Assembly (NCBI GenBank): GCA_905210545.1
Contig: CAJLXC010000020.1
Coordinates: 1 to 24,788, forward strand
Length of the DNA: 24,788 bases
Direction: 5' to 3'
Source of the DNA: an uncultured Eubacteriales bacterium
GTDB taxonomy: Bacteria > Bacillota > Clostridia > Christensenellales > Borkfalkiaceae
Shown: positions 6,985-14,455 of the stretch, piece by piece
Layout of the letters: every line of letters begins with the position of its first letter
Numbering within the stretch: the first letter of the stretch is position 1
Notes under the pieces: model-generated
Databases searched by the model: none
The model's input: the letters and a program-made list of their open reading frames with translations, nothing else
Told to the model about the DNA's origin: nothing
Position numbers and translations under genes: made by a program

Positions 6985-8016
6985 ATGTTTGATTTTATAG
7001 ATAAAAATTGCGCGTTTCTGATAACCGACAGGGTTACGCGCAGATATTTTTCTTTAACGGACGTCGCGGAAGGATTTTTGCTCCTTTCCGCTCATCCCGT
7101 TTATTTTACCGACGCGCGCTATTTTTACGCCGCTAAACAAAAAATAAAAAACGGAATAGAAAGCAAACTTTATAAAAACGCGGACACGTTAAAAGAAGAG
7201 ATAAAGGCGCAGAACGTAACGACTCTTTATCTCGATTACGACCGCACCACCATGACCGAGTACGCGGGCTTTAAGGCGTTCGGCGCGGAAATCAGGGACG
7301 GAAGCGGTATCTTAAAAGAAAAACGCCTCGTCAAGACGGAAGAAGAACTCGGGTATATTTCCCGCGCGTGCGAAATTATTCAGAACGCTTACCATAAAAT
7401 CATTACTCTGGCAAAAGAGGGAATGACCGAGCTTGAGCTTCAGTCTCTTTTAGAAAAAGAAGTCGCCGCTCTCGGCGCGGAAGGTATGAGCTTCGATACG
7501 ATCGTCGCTTTCGGCGAAAATTCCGCCGTTCCGCATCACGTTTCCGGCGAAACGAAGCTTAAACGCGGTATGCCCATACTTATCGATTGCGGGTGCAAGG
7601 TAAACGGTTATTGTTCCGACTATACGAGAACCGCGTTTTTCGGAGAACCTACGGAGAAATTCGTTTCCGTTTACGAAGCGGTGCGCGTCGCGGGCGAAAA
7701 GGCGGAAAAAGAGGTTTATCCCGATATTCCGCTAAAAAAAGCGGACGCCATAGCCAGAGATTATCTGACCGAAAAGGGGTACGGTAGCTTGTTTACTCAT
7801 TCGCTCGGTCACGGCGTGGGACTCGAAATTCACGAAAGTCCGTCGCTTTCTCCGAAAGCGGAAGGAACTCTTCCCGTCGGCGCGGCGTTTACGGTAGAGC
7901 CGGGCGTTTATTCGGACGGCGAGTTCGGCGTGCGGATAGAGGATACCGCGGTTATGACGAAAAACGGCGCAAAGCGTTTGTTTTCCGACGATAAAAATTT
8001 GATAATTTTGAAATAA
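6985..8016 (+). CDS. Xaa-Pro aminopeptidase-type M24 peptidase
   Basis: 343 residues from the ATG at 6985 (MFDFIDKN). An in-frame ATG at 6943 was rejected because the promoter lies after it. The N-terminal creatinase-like domain is followed by the pita-bread catalytic domain (from about residue 115). The five metal ligands are visible in order: Asp in LIDCGC, Asp in SDYTRT, His in HSLGHGVGLEIHE, Glu in VEPGVY and Glu in RIEDTA. It would remove an N-terminal residue preceding proline from peptides, in the cytoplasm. The gene lies 41 bases ahead of efp, an arrangement common in Bacillota, and the two are probably co-transcribed. It could equally be called an aminopeptidase YpdF-like protein. 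Confidence 0.9.
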   Translation: MFDFIDKNCAFLITDRVTRRYFSLTDVAEGFLLLSAHPVYFTDARYFYAAKQKIKNGIESKLYKNADTLKEEIKAQNVTTLYLDYDRTTMTEYAGFKAFGAEIRDGSGILKEKRLVKTEEELGYISRACEIIQNAYHKIITLAKEGMTELELQSLLEKEVAALGAEGMSFDTIVAFGENSAVPHHVSGETKLKRGMPILIDCGCKVNGYCSDYTRTAFFGEPTEKFVSVYEAVRVAGEKAEKEVYPDIPLKKADAIARDYLTEKGYGSLFTHSLGHGVGLEIHESPSLSPKAEGTLPVGAAFTVEPGVYSDGEFGVRIEDTAVMTKNGAKRLFSDDKNLIILK

Positions 8017-8057
8017 AATTAGTATAAACCATTACACGAAACAAGGAGAAACATATT

Positions 8058-8615
8058 ATGACAGCAGGCGATTTCAGAAAAGGAGTTACTTTCGAATACG
8101 AAAACTCCGTTTGGACTATCGTGGACTTTCAGCACGTTAAACCCGGCAAGGGCGCGGCGTTCGTAAGAACCAAAATGAAAAACGTTATCGACGGCAAGGT
8201 TTTGGAAAAAACCTGGAACCCCACCGAAAAGATAACGGAAGTTACCATCGAAACCAAGAATATGACCTATTCTTATAACGACGGCGAGCTTTATTACTTT
8301 ATGGATCAGGACTACAACCTTATCCCGCTCAATCACGAGCAGGTAGAAGACGCTCTTATGTATATCAAAGAGAACGACCCCGTAAAGGTTAAATTTTATA
8401 AAGGCGCGGCGTTCTCCGTGGAATGCGACAACTTCGTCGTGCTTCGCGTAACCTCTTCCGACCCGTCGGTTAAGGGCAACACCGCCACCAACGCTACCAA
8501 AGAAGCCGTTCTCGAAACCGGCGCGAAAATTCAGGTGCCTATGTTCGTCAACGAAGGCGAGCTTATCAGAGTAGACACCAGAACCGGCGAATATATGGAA
8601 CGCGTTAAGGGTTAA
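8058..8615 (+). CDS. efp: Translation elongation factor P
   Basis: 185 residues, the usual full length. Three beta-barrel domains: KOW-like N-terminal domain (1-63), OB domain (about 65-125) and C-terminal OB domain (to 185) with the signature NEGELIRVDTRTGEY. EF-P relieves ribosome stalling at polyproline stretches. Lys31 in HVKPGKGAAF is the position that is modified in many bacteria; no modification enzyme is in the window. AAGGAG at 8043-8048 precedes the ATG. It follows the M24 peptidase gene and ends at a clear terminator. Confidence 0.97.
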   Translation: MTAGDFRKGVTFEYENSVWTIVDFQHVKPGKGAAFVRTKMKNVIDGKVLEKTWNPTEKITEVTIETKNMTYSYNDGELYYFMDQDYNLIPLNHEQVEDALMYIKENDPVKVKFYKGAAFSVECDNFVVLRVTSSDPSVKGNTATNATKEAVLETGAKIQVPMFVNEGELIRVDTRTGEYMERVKG

Positions 8616-8646
8616 TAATATCGCTTGTAAAGATTTTGTCGGATAT

Positions 8647-8683
8647 CCGCCGCGGTTTGCATAATGCTACGCGGCGGTTTTTT
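8647..8683 (+). terminator. Intrinsic terminator of pepP-efp
   Basis: CCGCCGCG (8647-8654) pairs perfectly with CGCGGCGG (8670-8677), 15-base loop, followed by TTTTTT. Confidence 0.9.
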
Positions 8684-8717
8684 CGTCTTGTGTGACAATA
8701 GGGTAAAGATAGAAAGA

Positions 8718-8822
8718 AGAGATTGCCACGTTAACGCGCTTCTCCGCTGACGCTACGAAGGACTAAGCCCGTCAGGGCAGTCCGTCAAAGGCGTCCGCAA
8801 TGACAATACGTGCGTGTCCGCA
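8718..8822 (+). repeat. Short dispersed repeat R2, long variant copy b
   Basis: It begins AGAGATTGCCACGT and ends CCGCAATGACAATACGTGCG, the same ends as copy e (10388-10435), but with about 60 bases of different sequence between them. The outer GATTGC/GCAATGAC ends are the shared hallmark. It occupies most of the gap between the efp terminator and the GH29 gene. Confidence 0.75.
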
Positions 8823-8871
8823 ACAACAAAAATTATTACCGCAAAACTAAATTACTCTTCACTTTTTTACT

Positions 8872-10065
8872 ATGAATAAAAACTACGAATACGTTTATAA
8901 TTTCCAAAACATGGGCTTTGGCATGTTTGTGCATTTCGGCTTGTTTTCCGTTATAGGCAAAGGCGAATGGTCGCAAGATTTAGAACCGTTCAGTGTCGAA
9001 GATTACGAAAAATACGTTGATAAATTCAATCCCGATAAGGACTGGGCAAAAAACCTTGTCGCCCTTGCCAAAGAGTCGGGTTGCAAATATATTACCTTAA
9101 CGACTCGTCATCACGACGGATTTTCACTGTTCGACACCAAAGGCTTAAACGAATATGACAGCGTTCATTCGCCGGCAAAACGCGATCTGGTCAGAGAATT
9201 CGTGAATGAGTGCAATAATGCGGGAATAAGTCCTTTTTTGTACCATACGCTTTTAGACTGGCATAATCCCGACTATAAAAACAACTTCCCCGAATATTTG
9301 AAATATCTGCGCGAAAGCGTTAAAATACTGTGTACTCAATACGGTAAAATAGGCGGGCTTTGGTTTGACGGTCTGTGGGATAAAGACGACGACTGGCAGA
9401 TAGATCTTCTTTACGCTATGATTCGTAGTTTTCAGCCTGAAGCTATCATCGTCAATAATCAGGGCATAAGCAAAAGTTCGAGAGCCGCTCACAAAGAGGT
9501 GGACGTTACTACTTTTGAAAGAAGCAATTGCGAAAAACTTTGCGATTCTTCGCGCCCCGTAGTCGGAGAAATGTGTCAGGTTTTCGGCGATCACTGGGGA
9601 TACGCCGCAAACGACGTGAATTATAAGCCGTTTTCGACAATTCTCAACAACTTTATCGATTGCAGAAACAACAGATGCAATTTTTTGCTGAATACCGGTT
9701 TGTTGCCCGACGGAAAAGTCCCTTTGACGGACAGAGCTTATTTCAACGCTATGGGCAAATGGATAAAAACTAATAAAAACTTTGTTTATAACCTTAAAAA
9801 AACCGATATAACCGCCGAGGGCGCGTATATATTCTTTGACGGCGCGCATTATTACGCGGTTATCAAAAACGTGCCTATGGTCGCTAACCCCAACGTGCAG
9901 CTGAAACCGGAAGACGTAAAAAAAGTTAAAGTGTCTCGTCCGATTAAAAACGCCGTCTGGCTGGACGACGGCAGTCCTATCGATTCGACCGACGGCGAAT
10001 TTGAAGTCAAAACCTTTAAATACGGCGTAAGTTTGTGTGCGAGAGTTGCACGGTTCGATATTTAG
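8872..10065 (+). CDS. GH29 alpha-L-fucosidase, cytoplasmic
   Basis: 397 residues. It releases L-fucose from fucosylated oligosaccharides by a retaining mechanism. GH29 landmarks: FGMFVHFGLFS (16-26), TLTTRHHDGFSLFDT (75-89), and the nucleophile region GGLWFDGLWD with Asp166. LLNTGLLPDGKVP is the conserved end of the catalytic domain; a short beta-sandwich follows. There is no signal peptide, so substrate must enter the cell. The N-terminus is complete because GH29 begins shortly before FGMF. No Shine-Dalgarno sequence precedes the ATG, and a stop lies only 22 bases upstream in frame. It stands alone between repeat clusters, just outside the fuc operon and on the other side of the regulator, and ends at a near-perfect terminator. 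Confidence 0.92.
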   Translation: MNKNYEYVYNFQNMGFGMFVHFGLFSVIGKGEWSQDLEPFSVEDYEKYVDKFNPDKDWAKNLVALAKESGCKYITLTTRHHDGFSLFDTKGLNEYDSVHSPAKRDLVREFVNECNNAGISPFLYHTLLDWHNPDYKNNFPEYLKYLRESVKILCTQYGKIGGLWFDGLWDKDDDWQIDLLYAMIRSFQPEAIIVNNQGISKSSRAAHKEVDVTTFERSNCEKLCDSSRPVVGEMCQVFGDHWGYAANDVNYKPFSTILNNFIDCRNNRCNFLLNTGLLPDGKVPLTDRAYFNAMGKWIKTNKNFVYNLKKTDITAEGAYIFFDGAHYYAVIKNVPMVANPNVQLKPEDVKKVKVSRPIKNAVWLDDGSPIDSTDGEFEVKTFKYGVSLCARVARFDI

Positions 10066-10087
10066 ATAACAGACAACGACATAATTT

Positions 10088-10136
10088 AAAGATAACCCCC
10101 GTCCGAAGAAAAACTGCGGACGGGGGTTATCTTTTA
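10088..10136 (+). terminator. Terminator of the GH29 gene
   Basis: An 18-base perfect inverted repeat: AAAGATAACCCCCGTCCG (10088-10105) pairs with CGGACGGGGGTTATCTTT (10117-10134), loop AAGAAAAACTG, with T-rich sequence in the 3' arm end. Confidence 0.9.
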
Positions 10137-10156
10137 TTGCTTTTTGTTGTGTTAAA

Positions 10157-10195
10157 GAGCTTGCCGCGGGGTTAATAACCCCTCGCAATGACAAA
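10157..10195 (+). repeat. Short dispersed repeat R2, copy c
   Basis: GAGCTTGCCGCGGGGTTAAT..CCTCGCAATGACA. The ends pair (TTGC/GCAA) and an inner palindrome GGGGTT-AAT-AACCCC forms a hairpin. It sits directly next to R1 copy b. Confidence 0.75.
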
Positions 10196-10196
10196 G

Positions 10197-10284
10197 AAAA
10201 ATTCCCCCTTAAAGAATAAGGGGGCAGGGGGATATGAGGAGTTTTCAGGGTAACGGGGTGCAGGGGAATAGGGGCGGACTCGGA
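10197..10284 (+). repeat. Dispersed repeat R1, copy b
   Basis: Reverse-complement partner of 1-86, about 90% identical by hand alignment. It carries the same AATTCCCCCTTAAAGAATAA hairpin end and the GTTTTCAGGG block. Together with copy a it brackets the first 10 kb in inverted orientation. Confidence 0.85.
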
Positions 10285-10347
10285 AAACAGCCCCTTTCCC
10301 TTGCAAAACAACACCTTGACGTGGGAATCTCATAATGATTATAGAAA

Positions 10348-10449
10348 AGAGATTGCCGCGCTACGCTCGCAATGACAAAATAGGGAGAGAGATTGCCACG
10401 TCGCTTTGCTCCTCGCAATGACAATACGTGTGTGTCTGCAATGACAAAG
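10348..10449 (+). repeat. Short dispersed repeats R2, copies d and e in tandem
   Basis: Copy d (10348-10377) is AGAGATTGCCGCGCTACGCT..GCAATGACA. Copy e (10388-10423) is AGAGATTGCCACGTCGCTTT..CTCGCAATGACA and is followed by ACAATACGTGTGTGTCTGCA and another ATGACAAAG. Each can fold on its ATTGC/GCAAT ends. Spacing and sequence vary, so they are not a CRISPR array. Spurious translation gives the peptide RFAPRND. Confidence 0.8.
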
Positions 10450-10466
10450 AAAAAAAGTATTGCTTT

Positions 10467-11312
10467 TTACGTTCCTAAAAACTTCTTTCTGAAATCCGTG
10501 GGAGAAAGCCCCGTAAGCTTTTTAAAAACCCTCGTAAAATACAACGGATCTATAAAGCTGAGTTCTATCGCGATTTCGTTTATCGTTTTGTTGGTGTGTA
10601 TAATTTCGTCCTGTGCGGAAGCTATCTTGATTGACATAAGATACTTTTTGGGCGTAAACCCCGTATACTCGCGGAACATTTTTATCAGCGTGGATATTGA
10701 GATATGGCATAGCCTTGCGTATTCCGCATTGCTTAACGGTTCTTCTTTATAATGCATTTTCATATGCTCGATAGCGGCTTTAATCGTTTTATAGGTGTTG
10801 CTGAGCAAATGATCGCTTTGCGACTTGGATATAGAAGCAAACACGTTAAGAAGCAATATCTCTTTATACGTCTTATTTTCAAACCCGTTGTTTTTAAAAT
10901 CTTCCATCAGAAGATGACACGTATCGACAAACTGCGGAAAATATCCCACGTTATAAGGCTCGTTGGGTTTAAGTTTTAACTGATCAAAATAATACGCGAC
11001 TTTAGAGCCGCAAAAATAAATATAGTATCTCTCGTTTTTTGTTTCGTTGTGATAATATATTTTTACCTGACTGTTTTGCGGAAAAATATAAACGCTTCCC
11101 GCTTTCAGCGAAACAGACTTTCGGTCATACTGTATGGTTGCGGTTCCCGTTGCCTGATACAATATCAGATAGGCGTTTTCGAATTTATTAAAATCGTATG
11201 CCTCGTGCTGCGCGATATAATACCCGCAGTTCTGTATGACTAAGTCAAAATTGTCTGTATTCTTTTCTAACTGATTTTTATCGGAAAACAGCGAAAATCC
11301 AAGTTGTTTCAT
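10467..11312 (-). CDS. AraC-family transcriptional regulator
   Basis: 281 residues from the ATG at 11312 (MKQLGFSLF). The N-terminal half is a cupin-type sugar-sensing domain (about 25-105, with AGSVYIFPQNSQVKIYYHN). The C-terminal about 100 residues are the double helix-turn-helix: first helix pair LSNAEYARLCHISISTLIKM (194-213), second around INEIAIELSF..PLYFTRVFKK, ending in the family signature FKKLTGLSPTDFRK. It diverges from the fuc locus, so it most likely senses L-fucose or a fucosylated oligosaccharide and activates that operon. A TTG 36 bases upstream in frame is the -35 box, not a start. Its mRNA is predicted to be leaderless. Confidence 0.92.
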   Translation of the reverse strand: MKQLGFSLFSDKNQLEKNTDNFDLVIQNCGYYIAQHEAYDFNKFENAYLILYQATGTATIQYDRKSVSLKAGSVYIFPQNSQVKIYYHNETKNERYYIYFCGSKVAYYFDQLKLKPNEPYNVGYFPQFVDTCHLLMEDFKNNGFENKTYKEILLLNVFASISKSQSDHLLSNTYKTIKAAIEHMKMHYKEEPLSNAEYARLCHISISTLIKMFREYTGFTPKKYLMSIKIASAQDEIIHTNKTINEIAIELSFIDPLYFTRVFKKLTGLSPTDFRKKFLGT

Positions 11313-11319
11313 ACTGATT

Positions 11320-11348
11320 ATTATAATGCGGGGGAGGGTATCTGTCAA
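11320..11348 (-). promoter_or_regulatory. Consensus promoter giving a leaderless araC-type mRNA
   Basis: On the minus strand, TTGACA (11348-11343), 17 bases, TATAAT (11325-11320): a perfect sigma-A consensus. The A of the ATG lies 8 bases after the -10, so transcription should start at the AUG or one base before it. There is no ribosome site. Confidence 0.85.
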
Positions 11349-11357
11349 GCGTTTTTA
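11341..11357 (+). promoter_or_regulatory. Direct repeat, half 1 (possible AraC operator)
   Basis: TCTGTCAAGCGTTTTTA recurs at 11433-11449 as TCTGTCGGCGTTTTTTA, the match needing one 1-base shift. This half covers the -35 box of the regulator gene, suggesting autorepression. Operator function is inferred. Confidence 0.4.
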
Positions 11358-11389
11358 CGATTTTGTCCATATATGCTTGTTTTGGTGTA

Positions 11390-11418
11390 TTGAAAAAAAA
11401 TCGCCCGGATTATATAAT
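11390..11418 (+). promoter_or_regulatory. Candidate promoter P1 of the fuc locus
   Basis: TTGAAA (11390-11395), 17-base spacer, TATAAT (11413-11418). The expected start near 11425 gives a leader of about 110 bases which would include the second direct-repeat half. Confidence 0.6.
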
Positions 11419-11432
11419 TTTTAATAGAGAAA

Positions 11433-11449
11433 TCTGTCGGCGTTTTTTA
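11433..11449 (+). promoter_or_regulatory. Direct repeat, half 2 (possible AraC operator)
   Basis: TCTGTCGGCGTTTTTTA lies 92 bases after half 1. Its centre is about 57 bases upstream of the start expected for promoter P2, a usual activating position for AraC-type regulators. Confidence 0.4.
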
Positions 11450-11485
11450 ATCGGACACAAAACATAAAATTGTTTTGCGATCAGA

Positions 11486-11491
11486 TATAAT
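11486..11491 (+). promoter_or_regulatory. Candidate activator-dependent promoter P2 (-10 only)
   Basis: A perfect TATAAT with no -35 hexamer 17 bases upstream (CATAAA there). This is what an activator-dependent promoter would look like. It leaves a leader of about 39 bases with AAAGGTAAAG as a weak ribosome site. Confidence 0.5.
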
Positions 11492-11536
11492 TTCCGCAAA
11501 GAAAGAGAATTATTTACGACAAAGGTAAAGTCTTTT

Positions 11537-14395
11537 ATGAAAGATTGTATAAAACAGTCGCTTCCGTTCTGGTCCTGGAACGATAAGTTAGAACAAAAAA
11601 AACTTATAAAACAGATAGAACGAATGCGCGATTGCGGCTTTGGCGGGTTTTTTATGCACGCAAGAAGCGGACTTAAAACCGAGTACCTTTCAAAAGAGTG
11701 GTTCGACTGCGTCAGAACTTGTATAAAAAAAGCAAAAGAGCTGAATATTAAGCCGTGGCTTTACGACGAGAACGGTTGGCCGAGCGGCGCGGCGGGAGGT
11801 CGGCTTTTATCCGACGAAAAGTGTCTTGAAAACTTTTTGACTTTTGATATCGGCGCGCCGAACGTGAACGCGTTCGTTTCTTACGACTTATCGGGCGACG
11901 CCTTAAAACGGTTAAAGCGCGGAGAAAAAGCCGACATTGCCCTTAACGTTTATAAAAACGTGTCTATTTCTACCGTTGATATATTAGACGACAAAGTTAC
12001 GGAAAAGTTTATCTCGCATACGCACGAAGTTTACGACAAAGAATTCGGCGGGCGTATCGCGGATTTCGTAGAAGGCTTTTTTACGGACGAACCGCAATAT
12101 TACGGCGGCGCGACGCCTTTTCCGCATCTCATTTCCGATTATTTCCGCGCCGAACACGGAGAAGACGTTCTCGACGGGTTGGGGCTTCTTTTTGTCGAAA
12201 AAAGCGGCTACGAGGCGTTCAGATATAAATATTATCTCGCTTGTCAGACTCTCTTTCTCGAAAATTATTCAAAAAAAATATACGAGTGGTGCGAGAACCA
12301 CGGCGTTAAACTCACGGGACATTACGTAGAAGAAGCGAATTTGTCCAAACAAATGTACCATTGCGCAGGCGTTATGCCCTTTTACGAATACGAACATATC
12401 CCCGCCATTGACTGGCTGTGCAGAAGATTTATTTCCGTCGTTCCGATAAAACAGCTCGTAAGCGCTGCCGCGCAAACGGGCAAAAAAGAAGTGATGACGG
12501 AATCTTTCGCAATGACGGGGTGGGACGTTACCCCCACAGAACTCAAAGCGATAGCGGAATTTCAGTTTATTTACGGCGTTAATTATACTTGTATGCATCT
12601 TTTTCCGTATTCCGAAGTAGGCGACAGAAAAAACGACTATCCCGCGCATTTTTCCGATACCAACGCTTGGGCATACGACGTTTTGCCGCACTTTAACGAG
12701 TATTTCGATAAGCTCGGGGAGATTATAAGAAACACCGAAGAAGACGCGCGCGTCGGCGTTATTCACCCGATGAGAACCGCATATATAAAATATAGACGCC
12801 GCATTTCGGAAAATTACGACGAGGCTTTTACTGAATTCAGCGATTCCCTTGCGGAAAAAACGGCGTTCCATTATCTTGACGAAACGCTTCTCGAAAAACA
12901 CGGGTTCGTGTCCGGCGATAAGCTCGTGTGCGGCAAGCGTGAATATTCTTACGTTATTTTGCCGCCGGAAATCCTTACCGTCGGTAAAAACACGGACAGA
13001 CTTTTGAGAGAGTTCGTTAAAAACGGCGGCAAAATCCTCGTCGCGGGCAAAGTCCCCGCGCTCCTCGAAGGCAAAAAAGCCGATTTCGGGTATCTGAAAT
13101 CCAACGTTTCTATCGACGAAATAGCAAAAAACAACGCCTGCTCGGTGAATTTCGTCGGAGGAAAGGTCAGGTATTCCGTCCGCCGGGGAAAAGACTTTAT
13201 TTTCATTTCCGTCCTTAACATAGACGCGATAAATGCGGCGGATTGCGAAATCGTGTACGACGGAGTTTTGAAAAAACGAGATATTCTTTCCGGCGAAGAG
13301 TTTGCGTGCGATAAAAAGTTCACACTTAAACCTTACGAATCCGCTTTTTTCGTGGCAGACGGAAAAAAGGGGAAAATAATCGTAAAACCGGAAGCGACGG
13401 AAAAATTATCGGGCGAGTTCGAAGCGGTTTCTTCAAGCGATAACTATCTCGTGCTTGACAAAGCGAGCTTTTCTTTTGACGGCAAAAACTTCGGGGAAGA
13501 GCGGTTCGTTCCCGCGATATTCCAACATTTGCTGAACAAAAGATTCGACGGGGAAGTGTATCTGAAATTCGGCTTCGATTGCAGATTCGTTCCGCAAGAT
13601 TTGCGGCTCGCTTACGAAAACTGTCAACCCGCGGAACTGTTCGTAAACGGAAACAAAGTCGTATTCGACGGAGTTTTATCTTTGGACGATAAAATTATAA
13701 CGGGCAATATCGCTAAGTTTACGAGGCTCGGTCAAAACGAAATCATAGAAAAAGTACGGTTTTATCAGAACGAAAAAGTGTATTATGCGCTATTCGGCAA
13801 AAACGTTACCGAATTTTTGAAAAACAGCCTTGTTTACGATACGTATATCGATTGTTTAAGACTTGCGGGCAGCTTCGGAGTGTTTGAAAAGGACGGTCTT
13901 AAAGCGGGTAATATGCCTAACGTGTTTTTAGGCGAAAATTTTTATATCGACAAACCCGTAAAAACCGTTGCCGATTTGGTTAAGGACGGTTATTTGTTCT
14001 TTGCGGGCAGAATAAGATTGAAAAAAACGATAAACCTTTCCGATCCGAACGTTAATCTGAAAATCACCGGTCGCGTTCATTACGCAAAACTTTGGGTGAA
14101 CGGACGGTATGCGGGCGAGTATTTATTCAACGACTCGATAGACGTTTCGGACTGCGCGGTTAAAGGCGAAAACGAAATAATTCTTGAAATCGTCACGGGG
14201 AGCAGAAACCTTTTCGGTCCGTTCCACGACGCGACGGAAGAAGAATCGTATTACGTAAAACCGAGTTCGTTTACCTTCTGCGGGCAATGGAACGGCTTCG
14301 ATTGTGCGGCGTATACCGAAAGATATTCGTTCGTCAGAACGGGACTTTTCGATTGCGACGGACAGTTCAGACTCGACATAAAAGTCGACGTATAA
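11537..14395 (+). CDS. Large glycoside hydrolase, GH106 / alpha-L-rhamnosidase-like
   Basis: 952 residues, no signal peptide. The N-terminus (PFWSWNDKL, residues 10-18; GFGGFFMHARSGLKTEYLS near 34-52; PWLYDENGWPSGAAGG near 73-88) is typical of a large group of Clostridia and Bacteroidetes proteins related to GH106 rhamnosidases and carrying a GH2-type sugar-binding domain. GFFTDEPQYYG contains Glu185 and VMTESFAMTGWD contains Glu322, candidate catalytic acids. Residues about 395-525 hold a flavodoxin/GATase-like segment (ILPPEILTVG, LREFVKNGGKILVAG). The C-terminal jelly roll near 825-930 has the LWVNGRYAGEY and RNLFGPFH motifs. It opens the fuc locus, so fucose or rhamnose-containing oligosaccharides are plausible substrates. 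The ribosome site is weak. Family placement is from memory of motifs, not a search. Confidence 0.75.
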   Translation: MKDCIKQSLPFWSWNDKLEQKKLIKQIERMRDCGFGGFFMHARSGLKTEYLSKEWFDCVRTCIKKAKELNIKPWLYDENGWPSGAAGGRLLSDEKCLENFLTFDIGAPNVNAFVSYDLSGDALKRLKRGEKADIALNVYKNVSISTVDILDDKVTEKFISHTHEVYDKEFGGRIADFVEGFFTDEPQYYGGATPFPHLISDYFRAEHGEDVLDGLGLLFVEKSGYEAFRYKYYLACQTLFLENYSKKIYEWCENHGVKLTGHYVEEANLSKQMYHCAGVMPFYEYEHIPAIDWLCRRFISVVPIKQLVSAAAQTGKKEVMTESFAMTGWDVTPTELKAIAEFQFIYGVNYTCMHLFPYSEVGDRKNDYPAHFSDTNAWAYDVLPHFNEYFDKLGEIIRNTEEDARVGVIHPMRTAYIKYRRRISENYDEAFTEFSDSLAEKTAFHYLDETLLEKHGFVSGDKLVCGKREYSYVILPPEILTVGKNTDRLLREFVKNGGKILVAGKVPALLEGKKADFGYLKSNVSIDEIAKNNACSVNFVGGKVRYSVRRGKDFIFISVLNIDAINAADCEIVYDGVLKKRDILSGEEFACDKKFTLKPYESAFFVADGKKGKIIVKPEATEKLSGEFEAVSSSDNYLVLDKASFSFDGKNFGEERFVPAIFQHLLNKRFDGEVYLKFGFDCRFVPQDLRLAYENCQPAELFVNGNKVVFDGVLSLDDKIITGNIAKFTRLGQNEIIEKVRFYQNEKVYYALFGKNVTEFLKNSLVYDTYIDCLRLAGSFGVFEKDGLKAGNMPNVFLGENFYIDKPVKTVADLVKDGYLFFAGRIRLKKTINLSDPNVNLKITGRVHYAKLWVNGRYAGEYLFNDSIDVSDCAVKGENEIILEIVTGSRNLFGPFHDATEEESYYVKPSSFTFCGQWNGFDCAAYTERYSFVRTGLFDCDGQFRLDIKVDV

Positions 14396-14455
14396 AATGC
14401 AATTAGCGAAACCGGATAAAAAATTTTCGGAACGAAAAGGAACGGAGAATATAAA

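Noticed and set aside
9253..10314. Minus-strand ORF of 353 codons
   Set aside because: Antisense to the GH29 gene and starts inside R1; composition is a mirror of the true gene.
10157..10449. CRISPR array
   Set aside because: Units differ in length and sequence, spacers are irregular or absent, and no cas gene is near.
10393..10752. Plus-strand ORF of 119 codons overlapping the regulator
   Set aside because: It begins in an R2 repeat (peptide RFAPRND) and runs antisense through the 3' end of the AraC-type gene. No ribosome site.
11313..11348. TTG start for the AraC-type regulator
   Set aside because: That TTG is the first triplet of a perfect TTGACA -35 box; the family N-terminus fits the ATG at 11312.
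11341..11357. Catabolite-response (cre) site
   Set aside because: Only partly similar to the cre consensus; key positions mismatch, and the sequence is better explained as a direct repeat.
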